A DNA stretch of 64,000 bases from Planococcus liqunii (GTDB lineage Bacteria; Bacillota; Bacilli; Bacillales_A; Planococcaceae), in contig NZ_CP129238.1 in NCBI RefSeq assembly GCF_030413595.1, positions 2,480,001 to 2,544,000 on the forward strand. Reading direction: 5' to 3'. Below, one piece after another: positions 48,039 to 57,127 of this stretch (the stretch's first letter is position 1; each line of letters starts with the position of its first letter). A program made the translations under genes and the position numbers. Below the pieces are notes generated by a model. The model saw only the letters and a list, made by a program, of their open reading frames with translations. It did no database searches and was not told the origin of the DNA.

Positions 48039-49691
48039 TTATTCAACTGATAAAATATAAGGGTAAAGCGGCTGTTTGCCATTGTGGATTTCGACTTCCA
48101 CTTCTTCATTTAATGTTTCGATGAAGCCAGCAAGTTTTTCAGCATCCGCTTCCGTCACGTCTTCTCCGTAAAGGATCGTTACGATTTCGGCTTCTTCATC
48201 TACCAATTTTTTCACCAATTCTTCTGTCACCCGTTCCAGGCTTGTGTCAGAAATGACAATCTTGCCTTCGGAAATGCCCATGAAGTCATCTTTCTTGATT
48301 TCAACGCCGTCAATGGCTGTGTCGCGGACTGCAAATGTTACAGAGCCGGTTTTCACTTGCTTCGAGGCTTGAGTCATTGTTTTGTGGTTGTCTTCAACAG
48401 AAGCGCCCGGATTGAATGCCAGTAAAGCGGCCATTCCTTGCGGTACATCTTTTGTCGGCACTACGGCTGCTTCAATTTCAAGTAGTTCTGCTGCTTGCTC
48501 CGCTGCCATGATGATGTTTTTATTGTTCGGAAGAATCAGTACGCGTTCCGCTTCAATCGACTTGACGGCATTGACGATGTCTTCTGTAGACGGGTTCATC
48601 GTCTGTCCGCCTTCAATGACGTACGATGCGCCGATGCTGCGCAATAAATCTGCGATGCCTTCGCCCATGGCCACGGTTACTACAGCGTAAGGATGCTTCG
48701 GCGTTTCTTTCGGTGCATCTTTGTGGAAGTCTTCTCCTACAATGTCGATGTGCTGCTGGCGCATATTTTCAATTTTCATCGAAATCAAGCTGCCGTAATT
48801 TTGGCCATATGTAAGTACTTTGCCTGGCTCTTCGGAGTGGATGTGGATCTTGGCAATTTCCTCATCTGAAATGACAAGCAAAGAATCGCCATAAGCGCTC
48901 AAGTCTGTGCGGAATTCAGCTTCGTTGAATTCTTTTTTTCCTGATTCGAACTTAACCATGAATTCTGTGCAATACCCGAATTCAATATCTGCCGTATCCA
49001 TAAAACCGGCAATATTCTTATGGTGCTCTGCACTGACCAGGTCGTCCATTGTATTATGGGCATGCTTTTCTGGTAGCGCTTCCCCTTTTAAGCTCGCCAA
49101 AAAACCTTCATAGACATAAACGAGCCCCTGGCCGCCGCTGTCCACCACTCCAACTTCTTTCAATACCGGAAGAAGGTCCGGTGTGCGTTCCAATGAAGCT
49201 TTGGCTTCTTCTACAACCGCTTCGAACAAAACAATAATGTCTTCCTCTGTTTTGGCCAGTTCCATGCCTTTGGCAGCTGCATCTTTCGCTACTGTCAGAA
49301 TCGTTCCCTCTACCGGCTTCATCACCGCTTTATAAGCTGTTTCGACGCCGTGTTGAAGCGCTTCCGCGAGTTTCGCCGCAGACAGCTCGGATTCATTTGC
49401 AATGTATTTGCCAAATCCACGGAATAATTGAGACAAAATAACGCCAGAATTTCCGCGCGCGCCCATTAATAGTCCTTTAGACAAAGCCCCTGCGGTTTTG
49501 CCGACATGCTCTTGTGCATTCGCTTTTGTTTCTTTTGCACCTGATGTCATTGATAAGTTCATATTCGTTCCAGTATCGCCATCCGGCACTGGAAAAACGT
49601 TCAATGCATCAACATAATCCGCATTCTGATACAAATGGTGAGATCCCATTTCCACCATATCCGCGAACTGATTTCCATTTAATGACTTCAT
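48039..49691 (-). CDS. fakA: Fatty acid kinase catalytic subunit FakA (YloV, DAK family)
   Basis: Phosphorylates fatty acids presented by a FakB (DegV-type) carrier, feeding exogenous fatty acids into phospholipid synthesis. 550 residues: N-terminal DhaL/DAK2-type kinase domain (1-200) with NVFPVPDGDTGTNMNLSM (about 26-43), GARGNSGVILSQLFRG (about 77-92) and VDSGGQGLVYVYEG, a middle domain, and a C-terminal DegV-like domain with IEGGQTMNPSTEDIVNAV and LPNNKNIIMAA. It follows asp23 by 21 bases, the standard yloU-yloV pair. Confidence 0.95.
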   Translation of the reverse strand: MKSLNGNQFADMVEMGSHHLYQNADYVDALNVFPVPDGDTGTNMNLSMTSGAKETKANAQEHVGKTAGALSKGLLMGARGNSGVILSQLFRGFGKYIANESELSAAKLAEALQHGVETAYKAVMKPVEGTILTVAKDAAAKGMELAKTEEDIIVLFEAVVEEAKASLERTPDLLPVLKEVGVVDSGGQGLVYVYEGFLASLKGEALPEKHAHNTMDDLVSAEHHKNIAGFMDTADIEFGYCTEFMVKFESGKKEFNEAEFRTDLSAYGDSLLVISDEEIAKIHIHSEEPGKVLTYGQNYGSLISMKIENMRQQHIDIVGEDFHKDAPKETPKHPYAVVTVAMGEGIADLLRSIGASYVIEGGQTMNPSTEDIVNAVKSIEAERVLILPNNKNIIMAAEQAAELLEIEAAVVPTKDVPQGMAALLAFNPGASVEDNHKTMTQASKQVKTGSVTFAVRDTAIDGVEIKKDDFMGISEGKIVISDTSLERVTEELVKKLVDEEAEIVTILYGEDVTEADAEKLAGFIETLNEEVEVEIHNGKQPLYPYILSVE

Positions 49692-49712
49692 AGCCGTTTC
49701 TTCCTCCTCATA

Positions 49713-50075
49713 CTACGGGTTCGTGACTCGAACTCCCTGAACGTAAATGTTGACCGCTTTGACTGGCATGCCAAGGGTCTTCGTAATGGTATATTTTACT
49801 TTGGATTGGACTTGATAAGCAACTTCGGAAATTTTTGTTCCATAGCTGATAATGACATACATATCGATAATCAGGTCTTTATCTTCCTGGCGAACGATAA
49901 CGCCTTTAGCGAAATTCTCTTTGCGCAAAATATCTGTTAACCCGTCTCTGATTTGATGTTTAGTAGCCATTCCTACAATTCCGTAACATTCAATGGCTGC
50001 CCCGCCTGCAATCTGAGCGATTACATCATTGGAAATATCGATTTGGCCGTATTCGTTTTTTAATTCAATCGACAT
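49713..50075 (-). CDS. Asp23/Gls24 family envelope-stress protein (YloU)
   Basis: A 120-residue Asp23 (DUF322) protein. Typical features are the N-terminal YGQIDISNDVIAQIAGGAA, GIVGMATKHQIRDGL and the C-terminal VNIYVQGVRVTNP. Family members are membrane-associated cell-envelope proteins that respond to alkali or wall stress; some are regulatory partners of FakA-type neighbours, but the function of YloU itself is not settled. First gene of asp23-fakA, divergent from rpmB. Confidence 0.9.
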   Translation of the reverse strand: MSIELKNEYGQIDISNDVIAQIAGGAAIECYGIVGMATKHQIRDGLTDILRKENFAKGVIVRQEDKDLIIDMYVIISYGTKISEVAYQVQSKVKYTITKTLGMPVKAVNIYVQGVRVTNP

Positions 50076-50126
50076 TAAGAATTCCTCCTTGAGTCCTATT
50101 TCACTCTTTTCATTCTACATGAAACC

Positions 50127-50132
50127 ATTATA
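50127..50132 (-). promoter_or_regulatory. Possible -10 for asp23-fakA
   Basis: Minus-strand TATAAT lies 51 bases upstream of the asp23 ATG. TTTACA is 21 bases further upstream, too far for a standard promoter, so only the -10 is reported. Confidence 0.35.
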
Positions 50133-50191
50133 CCTGAAAAGGCGCTGTTTGGGTGTAAAGGCTTTTTTCTTGAAAGACATGTGAAAATTAG

Positions 50192-50220
50192 TTGCAATGC
50201 CTAAATGTCTATGGTAAATT
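50192..50220 (+). promoter_or_regulatory. Possible rpmB promoter
   Basis: TTGCAA (50192-50197), 17-base spacer ending TGG, then TAAATT (50215-50220). A separate TATAAT at 50260-50265 has no good -35 but could also serve. Confidence 0.4.
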
Positions 50221-50295
50221 ATTAAAGTATGTGAAACGAAAAACGAACTGAAATTCTATTATAATTTTCAGCTTCACTTGTGAGGAGGGACTTAC

Positions 50296-50484
50296 ATGCC
50301 TAAAGTATGTGCAGTTAGTGGACGCAAAGCTCGTGCAGGAAACAACCGTTCGCACGCGATGAATTCGAGCAAACGTACATGGGGAGCAAACCTTCAAAAA
50401 GTTCGTATCCTTGTAGACGGTAAACCGAAACGTGTATGGGTTTCTGCGAGAGCATTGAAATCAGGAAAAGTTGAGCGCGTATAA
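50296..50484 (+). CDS. rpmB: 50S ribosomal protein L28
   Basis: 62-residue L28: [20 protein letters not shown] at the N-terminus, then [21 protein letters not shown] and [15 protein letters not shown]. Only one Cys is present (residue 5), so this is not the four-Cys zinc form. ATG 50296 follows GAGGAGGG. Monocistronic with its own terminator. It is the only complete plus-strand gene in the window; in sporeformers spoVM lies between it and thiN. Confidence 0.98.
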   Translation: MPKVCAVSGRKARAGNNRSHAMNSSKRTWGANLQKVRILVDGKPKRVWVSARALKSGKVERV

Positions 50485-50496
50485 TCGCTCATGGAT

Positions 50497-50533
50497 AATG
50501 CCAGGTCTGACATTCGTCGGCCTGGCATTTTTT
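50497..50533 (+). terminator. Intrinsic terminator of rpmB
   Basis: AATGCCAGG / CCTGGCATT (50497-50529) with a 15-base loop, followed by TTTT. Confidence 0.9.
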
Positions 50534-50611
50534 CATGATCAATTTACAAACTTCTTTAAGAAGAGCTTAAAGCGCATTTTCGCTTCACTGATAAATCGAA
50601 TAAAATCAGCA

Positions 50612-50655
50612 AACAAAAAGAGATTCCAGATGATATATTCTGGAATCTCTTTTTG
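50612..50655 (-). terminator. Intrinsic terminator of thiN (bidirectional)
   Basis: A 14-bp stem AAAGAGATTCCAGA / TCTGGAATCTCTTT with an eight-base loop and T runs on both strands. On minus it ends the long operon starting at remA; on plus it backs up the rpmB terminator. The rest of 50534-50695 shows nothing else. Confidence 0.9.
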
Positions 50656-50695
50656 TATTGTTTCATTTAAAAATGCAGGCTTCCATTTTGCTTTC

Positions 50696-51337
50696 CTACC
50701 GGTCCGAGCTCTCAATCACAATGCAGCTGCCGCTTGCAAAGGAAACAGATCCTTCTGCTTCCAGTTCATTGCTGATAAAACGTGTGGAGCCGAACGGAAT
50801 CACTTCATCGTCCACTTCGTACTTGAAGTTTTCCAATTTAAAGCCTTGGACTTCCTGTGCAAAAGGATAAAACGAAATGTACCGGTATGCCGCATCTGGC
50901 TGGATCCGGTGAACGCCTGGAGCCAAAAAACGGATGCGGTTTTGCCGGTTGACCAGCACGAAGCCGGTATCCGGAAATTTCTCCTGGTATTTATAGATGG
51001 CATGAAGAGCGCTCATGTAATGGTCCAAGCGGCCGCCGGTCACACCGGTCACAATGACTGTTTCGGGTGAAAAATCCATCGCTTTTTCCAGGGCCAGTTC
51101 TGTATCGGTTTCATCTTTTTCAGCTGCTGCGCGGTTCAGTTCCGGAAAAAGCATTTCAATTTTTGCCATTTCCGTTGCCGACACCGAATCAAAGTCGCCT
51201 ACCGCTGCTGCGGGCTGAATGCCCTGCTCCAGCAGCACGATGGTTCCGGCATCCACTCCGATGTACACAGCAGAAGGCCACAAGGAAAAATCGGGAAGCT
51301 CCTTCACAGGACCTCCGGCGGTTACAACGACAATCAC
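50696..51337 (-). CDS. thiN: Thiamine pyrophosphokinase
   Basis: Transfers pyrophosphate from ATP to thiamine. 213 residues: N-terminal catalytic domain with YIGVDAGTIVLLEQGIQP (about 26-43), AVGDFDSVSATEM and ETDTELALEKAMD, VTGVTGGRLDHYMSALH (about 98-114), then a C-terminal beta-sandwich. The start is GTG 51337; GGTAG is seven bases upstream. Overlaps rpe by four bases. No TPP riboswitch was seen. Confidence 0.95.
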   Translation of the reverse strand: MIVVVTAGGPVKELPDFSLWPSAVYIGVDAGTIVLLEQGIQPAAAVGDFDSVSATEMAKIEMLFPELNRAAAEKDETDTELALEKAMDFSPETVIVTGVTGGRLDHYMSALHAIYKYQEKFPDTGFVLVNRQNRIRFLAPGVHRIQPDAAYRYISFYPFAQEVQGFKLENFKYEVDDEVIPFGSTRFISNELEAEGSVSFASGSCIVIESSDR

Positions 51338-51999
51338 ACTACCGCCTCTTCTCCCGCCTGTTTGATTCCCTGCAAAGCTGCTGCACGGTCTTTTTGGCTA
51401 TAAATGGCAGAGCCGGCGACAAACACATTCGCTCCGGCTTTCGCACATGGCACAATTGTTTCTTCATTGATGCCGCCGTCGATTTGTATTTCGATGTCCA
51501 ATCCTCGCTCACGGATCACCTGAGACAATTGCTCAATTTTTGGAACGACGGAATGGATGAACTTCTGCCCGCCGAATCCGGGATTGACTGTCATGAACAG
51601 AACCAAATCGATGTCTTCCAGTACATGCTGGATCGTTTCAACCGGTGTATGCGGGTTTAAGACGACTCCCGGCTTAACGCCCAGTGAACGGATCAGCTGG
51701 ATGGTGCGGTGAAGATGCGGGGCCGCTTCTACATGGACCGTAATGTAATCGGCGCCGGCATTGGCGAAATCTTCGATATAACGGTCGGGATTTTCAATCA
51801 TCAAGTGAACGTCCAACGGAAGGTTTGTCAACGGACGGAGTGCATCTACCACAACGGCGCCAAAAGAGATATTCGGCACAAAATGGCCGTCCATTACATC
51901 AATATGGATCCAATCAGCTCCGGCTTGTTCCACTTCCAGAACTTCCTGGCCCAATTTCGAAAAATCTGCAGCTAGTATAGATGGGGCGATTTTAATCAT
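51334..51999 (-). CDS. rpe: Ribulose-phosphate 3-epimerase
   Basis: Interconverts ribulose 5-phosphate and xylulose 5-phosphate. 221-residue TIM barrel: MIKIAPSILAADFSKLG, IDVMDGHFVPNISFG (about 33-47, metal His/Asp), DVHLMIENPDRYI, VLFMTVNPGFGGQKFI (about 137-152) and IQIDGGINEETI with the second catalytic Asp. Overlaps rsgA by eight bases; the rsgA-rpe-thiN order is conserved. Confidence 0.98.
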   Translation of the reverse strand: MIKIAPSILAADFSKLGQEVLEVEQAGADWIHIDVMDGHFVPNISFGAVVVDALRPLTNLPLDVHLMIENPDRYIEDFANAGADYITVHVEAAPHLHRTIQLIRSLGVKPGVVLNPHTPVETIQHVLEDIDLVLFMTVNPGFGGQKFIHSVVPKIEQLSQVIRERGLDIEIQIDGGINEETIVPCAKAGANVFVAGSAIYSQKDRAAALQGIKQAGEEAVV

Positions 52000-52888
52000 T
52001 TGTATACCTCGGCTTTCGGCTCATTATTTCTTCTAAAAATTTCAAGTAATGCTTGTAGCGGTATTCCGGTATTTCGTTGGCTTCCACAGCTGCCTTGATG
52101 GCGCATTTCGGCTCATTCAAATGCAGGCATTCCCTGAATTTGCAGCTATTTGACCGTTCTGCCATTTCAGGGAAACAGCCTGACAATTCCTCTTTTTCAA
52201 TCGTGTCGAAGTCAAAAGAACTAAAACCCGGTGTATCGGCCAGTAAGCCGTTATTCACTTCAATCAGCTCAACATGGCGGGTCGTGTGCTTGCCCCGGTT
52301 CAGCGCTTTGGAAATATCATCCGTCTTGAGCTCCAATGCAGGCAGGATCGTGTTGAGCATCGTTGATTTCCCGACACCGGACTGGCCAGCCAATACACTG
52401 ATCTTCCCTTCCAATACAGGCATCAACCGTTCCTGTAAACTGGGGTCTCCTTTAAAGGTGGGAATGACTTCATAGCCGATTTTCTCATAATCTGCTATAA
52501 AGTGCTCCAATTTCTCTTTTTCGTTGTCTTTTAATAAATCCATTTTCGTCAGGCAAATCACCGGCTTGATGCCATGCTGTTCGATGGCCGTCAAAAAACG
52601 GTCCAGCAGCAATGGATGGAAGTCCGGCTGTTTTGCGGAAAAAACAAGGATGGCCTGGTCGATATTCGAAATGGGCGGTCGCACTAATTCATTTTTCCGT
52701 TCGTGGACAACTGTAATGGTTCCTTCTAAATCATTATCAGCTTCGTAATCCACAAAATCACCGACTAATGGCGAAATTTGCCGGTTGCGGAAAACTCCCC
52801 GGCCTCTGCACTGGATATACCGTTCCCCATTTTCATCCAGAACATAATAAAAACCGCTTAGTGCTTTTCTAATTTGACCTTTCGGCAT
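51992..52888 (-). CDS. rsgA: 30S biogenesis GTPase RsgA (YloQ)
   Basis: A late 30S assembly GTPase. 298 residues: N-terminal OB fold (ALSGFYYVLDENGERYIQCR), circularly permuted G domain with G4 CLTKMDLL before G1 LAGQSGVGKSTMLNTI (about 165-180) and G3 LADTPGFSSFD, and a C-terminal zinc site (CFPE...CKFRECLHLNEPKC). Start ATG 52888 (MPKGQIRKA) aligns with the family; an upstream in-frame GTG overlaps the SD AAGGAG. Confidence 0.96.
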   Translation of the reverse strand: MPKGQIRKALSGFYYVLDENGERYIQCRGRGVFRNRQISPLVGDFVDYEADNDLEGTITVVHERKNELVRPPISNIDQAILVFSAKQPDFHPLLLDRFLTAIEQHGIKPVICLTKMDLLKDNEKEKLEHFIADYEKIGYEVIPTFKGDPSLQERLMPVLEGKISVLAGQSGVGKSTMLNTILPALELKTDDISKALNRGKHTTRHVELIEVNNGLLADTPGFSSFDFDTIEKEELSGCFPEMAERSNSCKFRECLHLNEPKCAIKAAVEANEIPEYRYKHYLKFLEEIMSRKPRYTND

Positions 52889-52916
52889 GCTTGCTTTCAC
52901 TCCTTTTCATTTAACA

Positions 52917-54887
52917 TTACTCAACGCTGTCATAGGCAATGGTTTCTTCCAAAATAACAGTAGCGTCACGGACAATGCGATATGTGGCACTTCCGCCTTC
53001 AGCAATCTGCAATTCAATTTTGCGGGATTCGGTTCCTGTAATGGTGAATTCCTCGACCGGTTCGGCCATTGTATTTTTTTGATCCTGAATATAAATCTGC
53101 ACTTTCTGCGGTGCCGCTTCTTCGCCTTCTGCCGGCGGTTCTTCCGGTTCAAATGGAATCTCTACGGTATGGATATATGTTTTGAGCGGCAGCGCCGCTT
53201 TACCCGAAGACATAACCACTTCAATTGTGCTGCCCGCTTCCAGCTGTTTGTCTGCAGCCGGGTTCTGCGTCAAGACGGTCCCTGCCGGCGCGTTCTCAGA
53301 AACTTCTTCGCCGATGATGCGGATATTAAAGCCAGAAGACCTGGCGTATTCATTTAAATCGTCTTCTGTATACCCGGTTATATTTTCAACGGTGCGCATA
53401 TCTTTTCCTTTGCTGACCACAAATTCAACGTCTGTTTCAGAGACAATGACTTCTTCGCCGGCTCTCGGTTCCTGTTCAAGGATGGTTCCTTCCGGTTCAT
53501 CAGAAAACTCCGCTACCTGCTCGACGGATTTGAAATTTTCGCCATCCAGCATTTCCAGCGTTTGGTCGATGTCGCGGCCGACATAATCGGCGAATTCCCT
53601 CGACTCTTTCCCGGTGCTGACAAACAATTGAATCGCTGACTCACGGTCGCGCATTTTGCCTGCTTCCGGGATGGTCCGAATCACATGGCCCTCTTCAATT
53701 TCTTCTGAAGGCCGCTGTTCCTCTTCTCCGATCACAAAGCCCATTGCCTGCAATTCTTCGACGGCTTCATCGCGTTCCATTCCGGAAATATCCGGAACAG
53801 CGACTTGCCTCGGCGCGAACATTTCAGGGAAAGCAAGTGCCGTTATCAAACCTGCAAGGATCAATAGCCCAATAATCCCGGCAATCAACGGTCCTTTTTT
53901 CTTCTTTTTCTTCGGAGGTGCAGGTGATGGCGCTGTTTTGGCAGCGGCCGGTTTTAGTTCTTTCGTTTTTTCCATGCTTTCATACGTTACCCGGTCTTTG
54001 ATGATCGGCATCGCTTTTGTTTCATCTGCATCAACGGGAACTGTGAACTTCGCTTCGTCCAGCCGCTCCGGCAAAAGGGCCGTGGCGATGTCTTCCTGCA
54101 TTTCATCTGCTGACTGATAGCGGTGCTGCGGATTTTTGGCCGTTGCTTTCAACACAATGTTTTCAAGGCTTTGCGGCATGGAAGGAACCAGTTTCTTTAA
54201 AGAAGGCGTTTCGGTCTGCAAATGTTTCAACGCAATCGAAACAGCGGATTCGCCTGAAAACGGCAATTGCCCCGTCAGCAATTCATACATGACGATGCCG
54301 AGGGAATAAATATCCGATTTCTTATTGGCGGTGCCGCCGCGTGCTTGTTCCGGCGACAAATAGTGGACGGTGCCGAGAACGGAATTGGTCTGTGTATAGG
54401 AAGTCGCACTAAGGGCCATTGCAATGCCAAAATCACTGATTTTCACATTGCCTTCCTTATCCATTAAAATATTCTGCGGTTTGATATCCCTGTGGACAAT
54501 CTGGTTTTGATGCGCATGAGCGAGCGCCGATGTCAATTGAGTCATAATCTTAACCGCTTCTTCAGGGCTCACAGGTGAGTGGTCGATTATGTATTCTTTT
54601 AAAGTTTTGCCGGGCACATACTCCATCACCAAATAGTGGATGGACGCTTCTTCGCCGACATCGAATATATTGACGATATTCGGATGGGCGAGGCTCGTCG
54701 TCGACAAGGCCTCCCGCTGAAAGCGGCGCTGCAATTCTTCTTCATTTGAAAAATCATACCTTAAAATTTTAATGGCAATGTCGCGGTCCAATATCATGTC
54801 ATGTGCCAGATAGACATTTGACATTCCGCCTCCGCCAATCAATTCCAATATTTTATAGCGGCCATTTATACTTCTGCCGATCAACAT
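52917..54887 (-). CDS. prkC: PASTA-domain Ser/Thr protein kinase PrkC (Stk1)
   Basis: Membrane kinase that senses muropeptides or lipid II and phosphorylates wall, translation and regulatory proteins. 656 residues: kinase domain (about 10-270) with the ELIGGGGMSNVYLA glycine loop, Lys in DIAIKILRY, HRDIKPQNILM and DFGIA; a Lys-rich juxtamembrane stretch (PPKKKKKKG); one membrane helix (LIAGIIGLLILAGLITALAF, about 335-354); three PASTA repeats (about 360-560); and a C-terminal extracellular tail. Neighbours prpC and rsgA match B. subtilis. Confidence 0.97.
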   Translation of the reverse strand: MLIGRSINGRYKILELIGGGGMSNVYLAHDMILDRDIAIKILRYDFSNEEELQRRFQREALSTTSLAHPNIVNIFDVGEEASIHYLVMEYVPGKTLKEYIIDHSPVSPEEAVKIMTQLTSALAHAHQNQIVHRDIKPQNILMDKEGNVKISDFGIAMALSATSYTQTNSVLGTVHYLSPEQARGGTANKKSDIYSLGIVMYELLTGQLPFSGESAVSIALKHLQTETPSLKKLVPSMPQSLENIVLKATAKNPQHRYQSADEMQEDIATALLPERLDEAKFTVPVDADETKAMPIIKDRVTYESMEKTKELKPAAAKTAPSPAPPKKKKKKGPLIAGIIGLLILAGLITALAFPEMFAPRQVAVPDISGMERDEAVEELQAMGFVIGEEEQRPSEEIEEGHVIRTIPEAGKMRDRESAIQLFVSTGKESREFADYVGRDIDQTLEMLDGENFKSVEQVAEFSDEPEGTILEQEPRAGEEVIVSETDVEFVVSKGKDMRTVENITGYTEDDLNEYARSSGFNIRIIGEEVSENAPAGTVLTQNPAADKQLEAGSTIEVVMSSGKAALPLKTYIHTVEIPFEPEEPPAEGEEAAPQKVQIYIQDQKNTMAEPVEEFTITGTESRKIELQIAEGGSATYRIVRDATVILEETIAYDSVE

Positions 54888-54889
54888 GG

Positions 54890-55639
54890 CTATACCTCCT
54901 CAGCCTTTGAGGAAAGAAGGACAAACGAAATATTGTCTTCTCCTCCCAGTTCATTCGCGAGTTTCACCATTTCTTCCCCTTTTTGGGAAAGCGGGATAGC
55001 AGAAAGTACGATTGCTGCGATGTCTTTTTTTGATATTTTATTGCTTAAACCGTCCGAGCAAATCAACAAATAGGAAGAATCCTCCAAAGAGAAATGGAGA
55101 ATTTCCCCGTCAATTTCGGGATCGGTTCCCAGTGCTTTGACAATCCAATTTTTCTTTGGATGGTCTTCCGCTTCTTCCTCACTGATTTCCCCGCTGTCCA
55201 CCAGCACATTGACATAGGAATGGTCGCGCGTCAATTGCTCAACTGCCCCGTCAATGACGTAAGCGCGGCTGTCGCCAATATGGCACATCACGCAGTCGTA
55301 CCGGTCAATCAGCGCTGCAATCAGTGTCGTGCCCATCCCCTTGCAGTCCGGATGGTTCAATGCATATTCATAAACAAGCCGGTTCACGTATTGGACATTG
55401 AGCGAAAGCCAGGTTTTGCGCTGATCTACTGTTGACAGGACCTCTGAACTTTCTTCTGTAAAAAGCCTTCCCAATGTCGAAACGGTCAATTCGCTTGCGA
55501 TATCCCCTGCATTATGCCCGCCCATTCCATCGGCTACGATGGCCAGCAAAAGACCATCCGGCCGCCGAAGGACTGCAACGCGGTCCTCGTTTATTTTGCG
55601 TTTTCTGCCAGTATCACTTTCCATGACGTACTGAAACAA
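54890..55639 (-). CDS. prpC: PP2C-family phosphatase PrpC (Stp)
   Basis: Reverses phosphorylation by PrkC. 249 residues with the PPM motifs: MESDTGRKRKINEDR, VADGMGGHNAGDIAS (about 36-50), KGMGTTLIAAL, CHIGDSRAYVIDG, TRDHSYVNVLVDSGEI, LLICSDGLSNKI and GGEDNISFVLL; the Asp metal ligands are in place. The start appears to be TTG 55639, seven bases after GGGGA; an ATG five codons in has no SD. It precedes prkC by two bases. Confidence 0.95.
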   Translation of the reverse strand: MFQYVMESDTGRKRKINEDRVAVLRRPDGLLLAIVADGMGGHNAGDIASELTVSTLGRLFTEESSEVLSTVDQRKTWLSLNVQYVNRLVYEYALNHPDCKGMGTTLIAALIDRYDCVMCHIGDSRAYVIDGAVEQLTRDHSYVNVLVDSGEISEEEAEDHPKKNWIVKALGTDPEIDGEILHFSLEDSSYLLICSDGLSNKISKKDIAAIVLSAIPLSQKGEEMVKLANELGGEDNISFVLLSSKAEEV

Positions 55640-55706
55640 ATCCCGTTCCCCCGTTTCTTGACTGTTATTCCCTGGATTTTATCGCGCTTTTACAAGCATG
55701 AAATCC

Positions 55707-55790
55707 ACTGACCGTATAAGTCCGATCGGTCCACCTACTAATCAGTGGGAAATGAAAGAAACCCCCACAGATTAAGCTCCACTTTATGCC
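55707..55790. repeat. Degenerate extragenic repeat, copy B
   Basis: Counterpart of 3143-3224: ACTGACCGTATAAG at one end and CACTTTATGCC at the other. Internal stems CCACTG/CAGTGG and, with one mismatch, ATCAGTGGG/CCCACAGAT can form. It covers most of the rsmB-prpC gap (55640-55783) and its end supplies the rsmB stop codon. Confidence 0.7.
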
Positions 55791-57127
55791 GTAGCTATTT
55801 TCCGGAAAGCCGAGATAAAGAATCCGTCGCCGCCGAAATCCTGCGGGAAAATCTGGACAAAGCCGGTATTCTTAAGCCCAAGAGCTTTCGGCAAGGCCAC
55901 TTCGATTTTTTCCATTTCGGGATGGTCTTTCAGGAATTTCTCCGCCGTTCCCCGGTTTTCAATCGAATCAACCGTACATGTGCTGTATACCATGATGCCA
56001 TCCGGTTTTAATAACTGCGAAGCCTGGTCCAGCAGCTCCAATTGGATTTCCTGAAGCCGTGCAAAATCCGCTTCTTTTTTGGTGTATTTAATGTCCGGTT
56101 TGCGTTTGATGACGCCAAGCCCACTGCACGGAGCATCGACCAGGATACGGTCAAATTTTTCAACGCCAAAGCGTTCAACGCTCTTTTTGCCGTCGCCGAC
56201 TTCGGTTTCGATGACCGTATGGCCAAGGCGCTTCGCCGTTTCATCAATCAGCTTGATTTTGTGCTGATGGAGATCCATCGCGAACAACTGCCCTTTGTTC
56301 TGCATTTTCTCTGCAATATGGGTCGTTTTGCCGCCTGGCGCTGCGCACATGTCCAGGACTTCCATCTCCGGTTCGACTTGCAAGGCATAAGCCGGAAGCA
56401 TCGAACTTTCATCCTGGATAGTGATAAAGCCTTTTTCGAAAGTCGCTGTTTTGGCCGGCTGGCCATTCGTGACAATGAGGCATTCAGGAACCAGTTCACT
56501 TTGCACCGCTTCCAGCCCTTCCGATTCCAGCATTTCAATCACTTCTTCAGGCGTCGCCTGTACGGTATTGACGCGGACGGTCTGTGGAGGAATTTTATTG
56601 TTCTCCAACGCCATTTCGCGCGTTTTTTCCAATCCGAACTGTTCTGCCCAGCGTTTGATCATCCAAACCGGGTGGCTCGTTTCAATGGCAATCTTTTCAT
56701 ACGGATCGCTGATCGTATTGAACGAGCGGACCCCGCTGCGCTGAACGGAACGAAGGACGCCGTTGACCACTGAAGCCACGCCGCCATGGCCGCGCCGTTT
56801 CGCAATTTCCACGGCTTCATGGACGACCGCATGGGCCGGAATCCGGTCCAAATAAACAATTTGGTACAGCGACATGCGCAGCAATGTTTTCACCCATGGC
56901 TCGATTTTCCCTTTCAAGTACGGTTCCAAATAATAGTCGAGCGTCATTTGGTGCTGCAGCGTGCCGTATGTGATTTCAGTCAGCAAACCCTTGTTTTTAT
57001 CTGCAATGCCGTGGCTTTGAATGGTCTGATGCAACAGCAGATTGCTGTATGCCTGCTTATTTTCTACCGCCCATAGGATTGAAAAAGCGGCATCCCTTAC
57101 ATTGCCTTGTAATTTTTTATTTTTCAT
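55784..57127 (-). CDS. rsmB: 16S rRNA (cytosine-967-C5)-methyltransferase RsmB
   Basis: 447 residues: N-terminal NusB-like RNA-binding domain (1-140, [20 protein letters not shown]) and a SAM methyltransferase domain with [18 protein letters not shown] (about 255-272), [19 protein letters not shown], and the catalytic Cys of [13 protein letters not shown] (about 386-398). Overlaps fmt by four bases. The last codons (after FFISAFRK) and the TAA lie in repeat B, so the native tail may have been replaced. Confidence 0.96.
   Translation of the reverse strand: MKNKKLQGNVRDAAFSILWAVENKQAYSNLLLHQTIQSHGIADKNKGLLTEITYGTLQHQMTLDYYLEPYLKGKIEPWVKTLLRMSLYQIVYLDRIPAHAVVHEAVEIAKRRGHGGVASVVNGVLRSVQRSGVRSFNTISDPYEKIAIETSHPVWMIKRWAEQFGLEKTREMALENNKIPPQTVRVNTVQATPEEVIEMLESEGLEAVQSELVPECLIVTNGQPAKTATFEKGFITIQDESSMLPAYALQVEPEMEVLDMCAAPGGKTTHIAEKMQNKGQLFAMDLHQHKIKLIDETAKRLGHTVIETEVGDGKKSVERFGVEKFDRILVDAPCSGLGVIKRKPDIKYTKKEADFARLQEIQLELLDQASQLLKPDGIMVYSTCTVDSIENRGTAEKFLKDHPEMEKIEVALPKALGLKNTGFVQIFPQDFGGDGFFISAFRKIATA

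Noticed and set aside
47807..48124. 105-codon plus-strand frame over the MITE-like element
   Set aside because: Translation of a GC-rich repeat and a terminator palindrome, running into antisense fakA; no SD. Such frames are typical spurious predictions over these repeats.
50250..50290. AATTTTCAG sequence as a CodY box upstream of rpmB
   Set aside because: The second half-site of the AATTTTCWGAAAATT consensus is absent.
50534..50615. Possible spoVM-like micro-ORF (12 codons, MRFKLFLKKFVN) on the minus strand
   Set aside because: Too short, no SD and no match to the SpoVM pattern beyond general amphipathicity.
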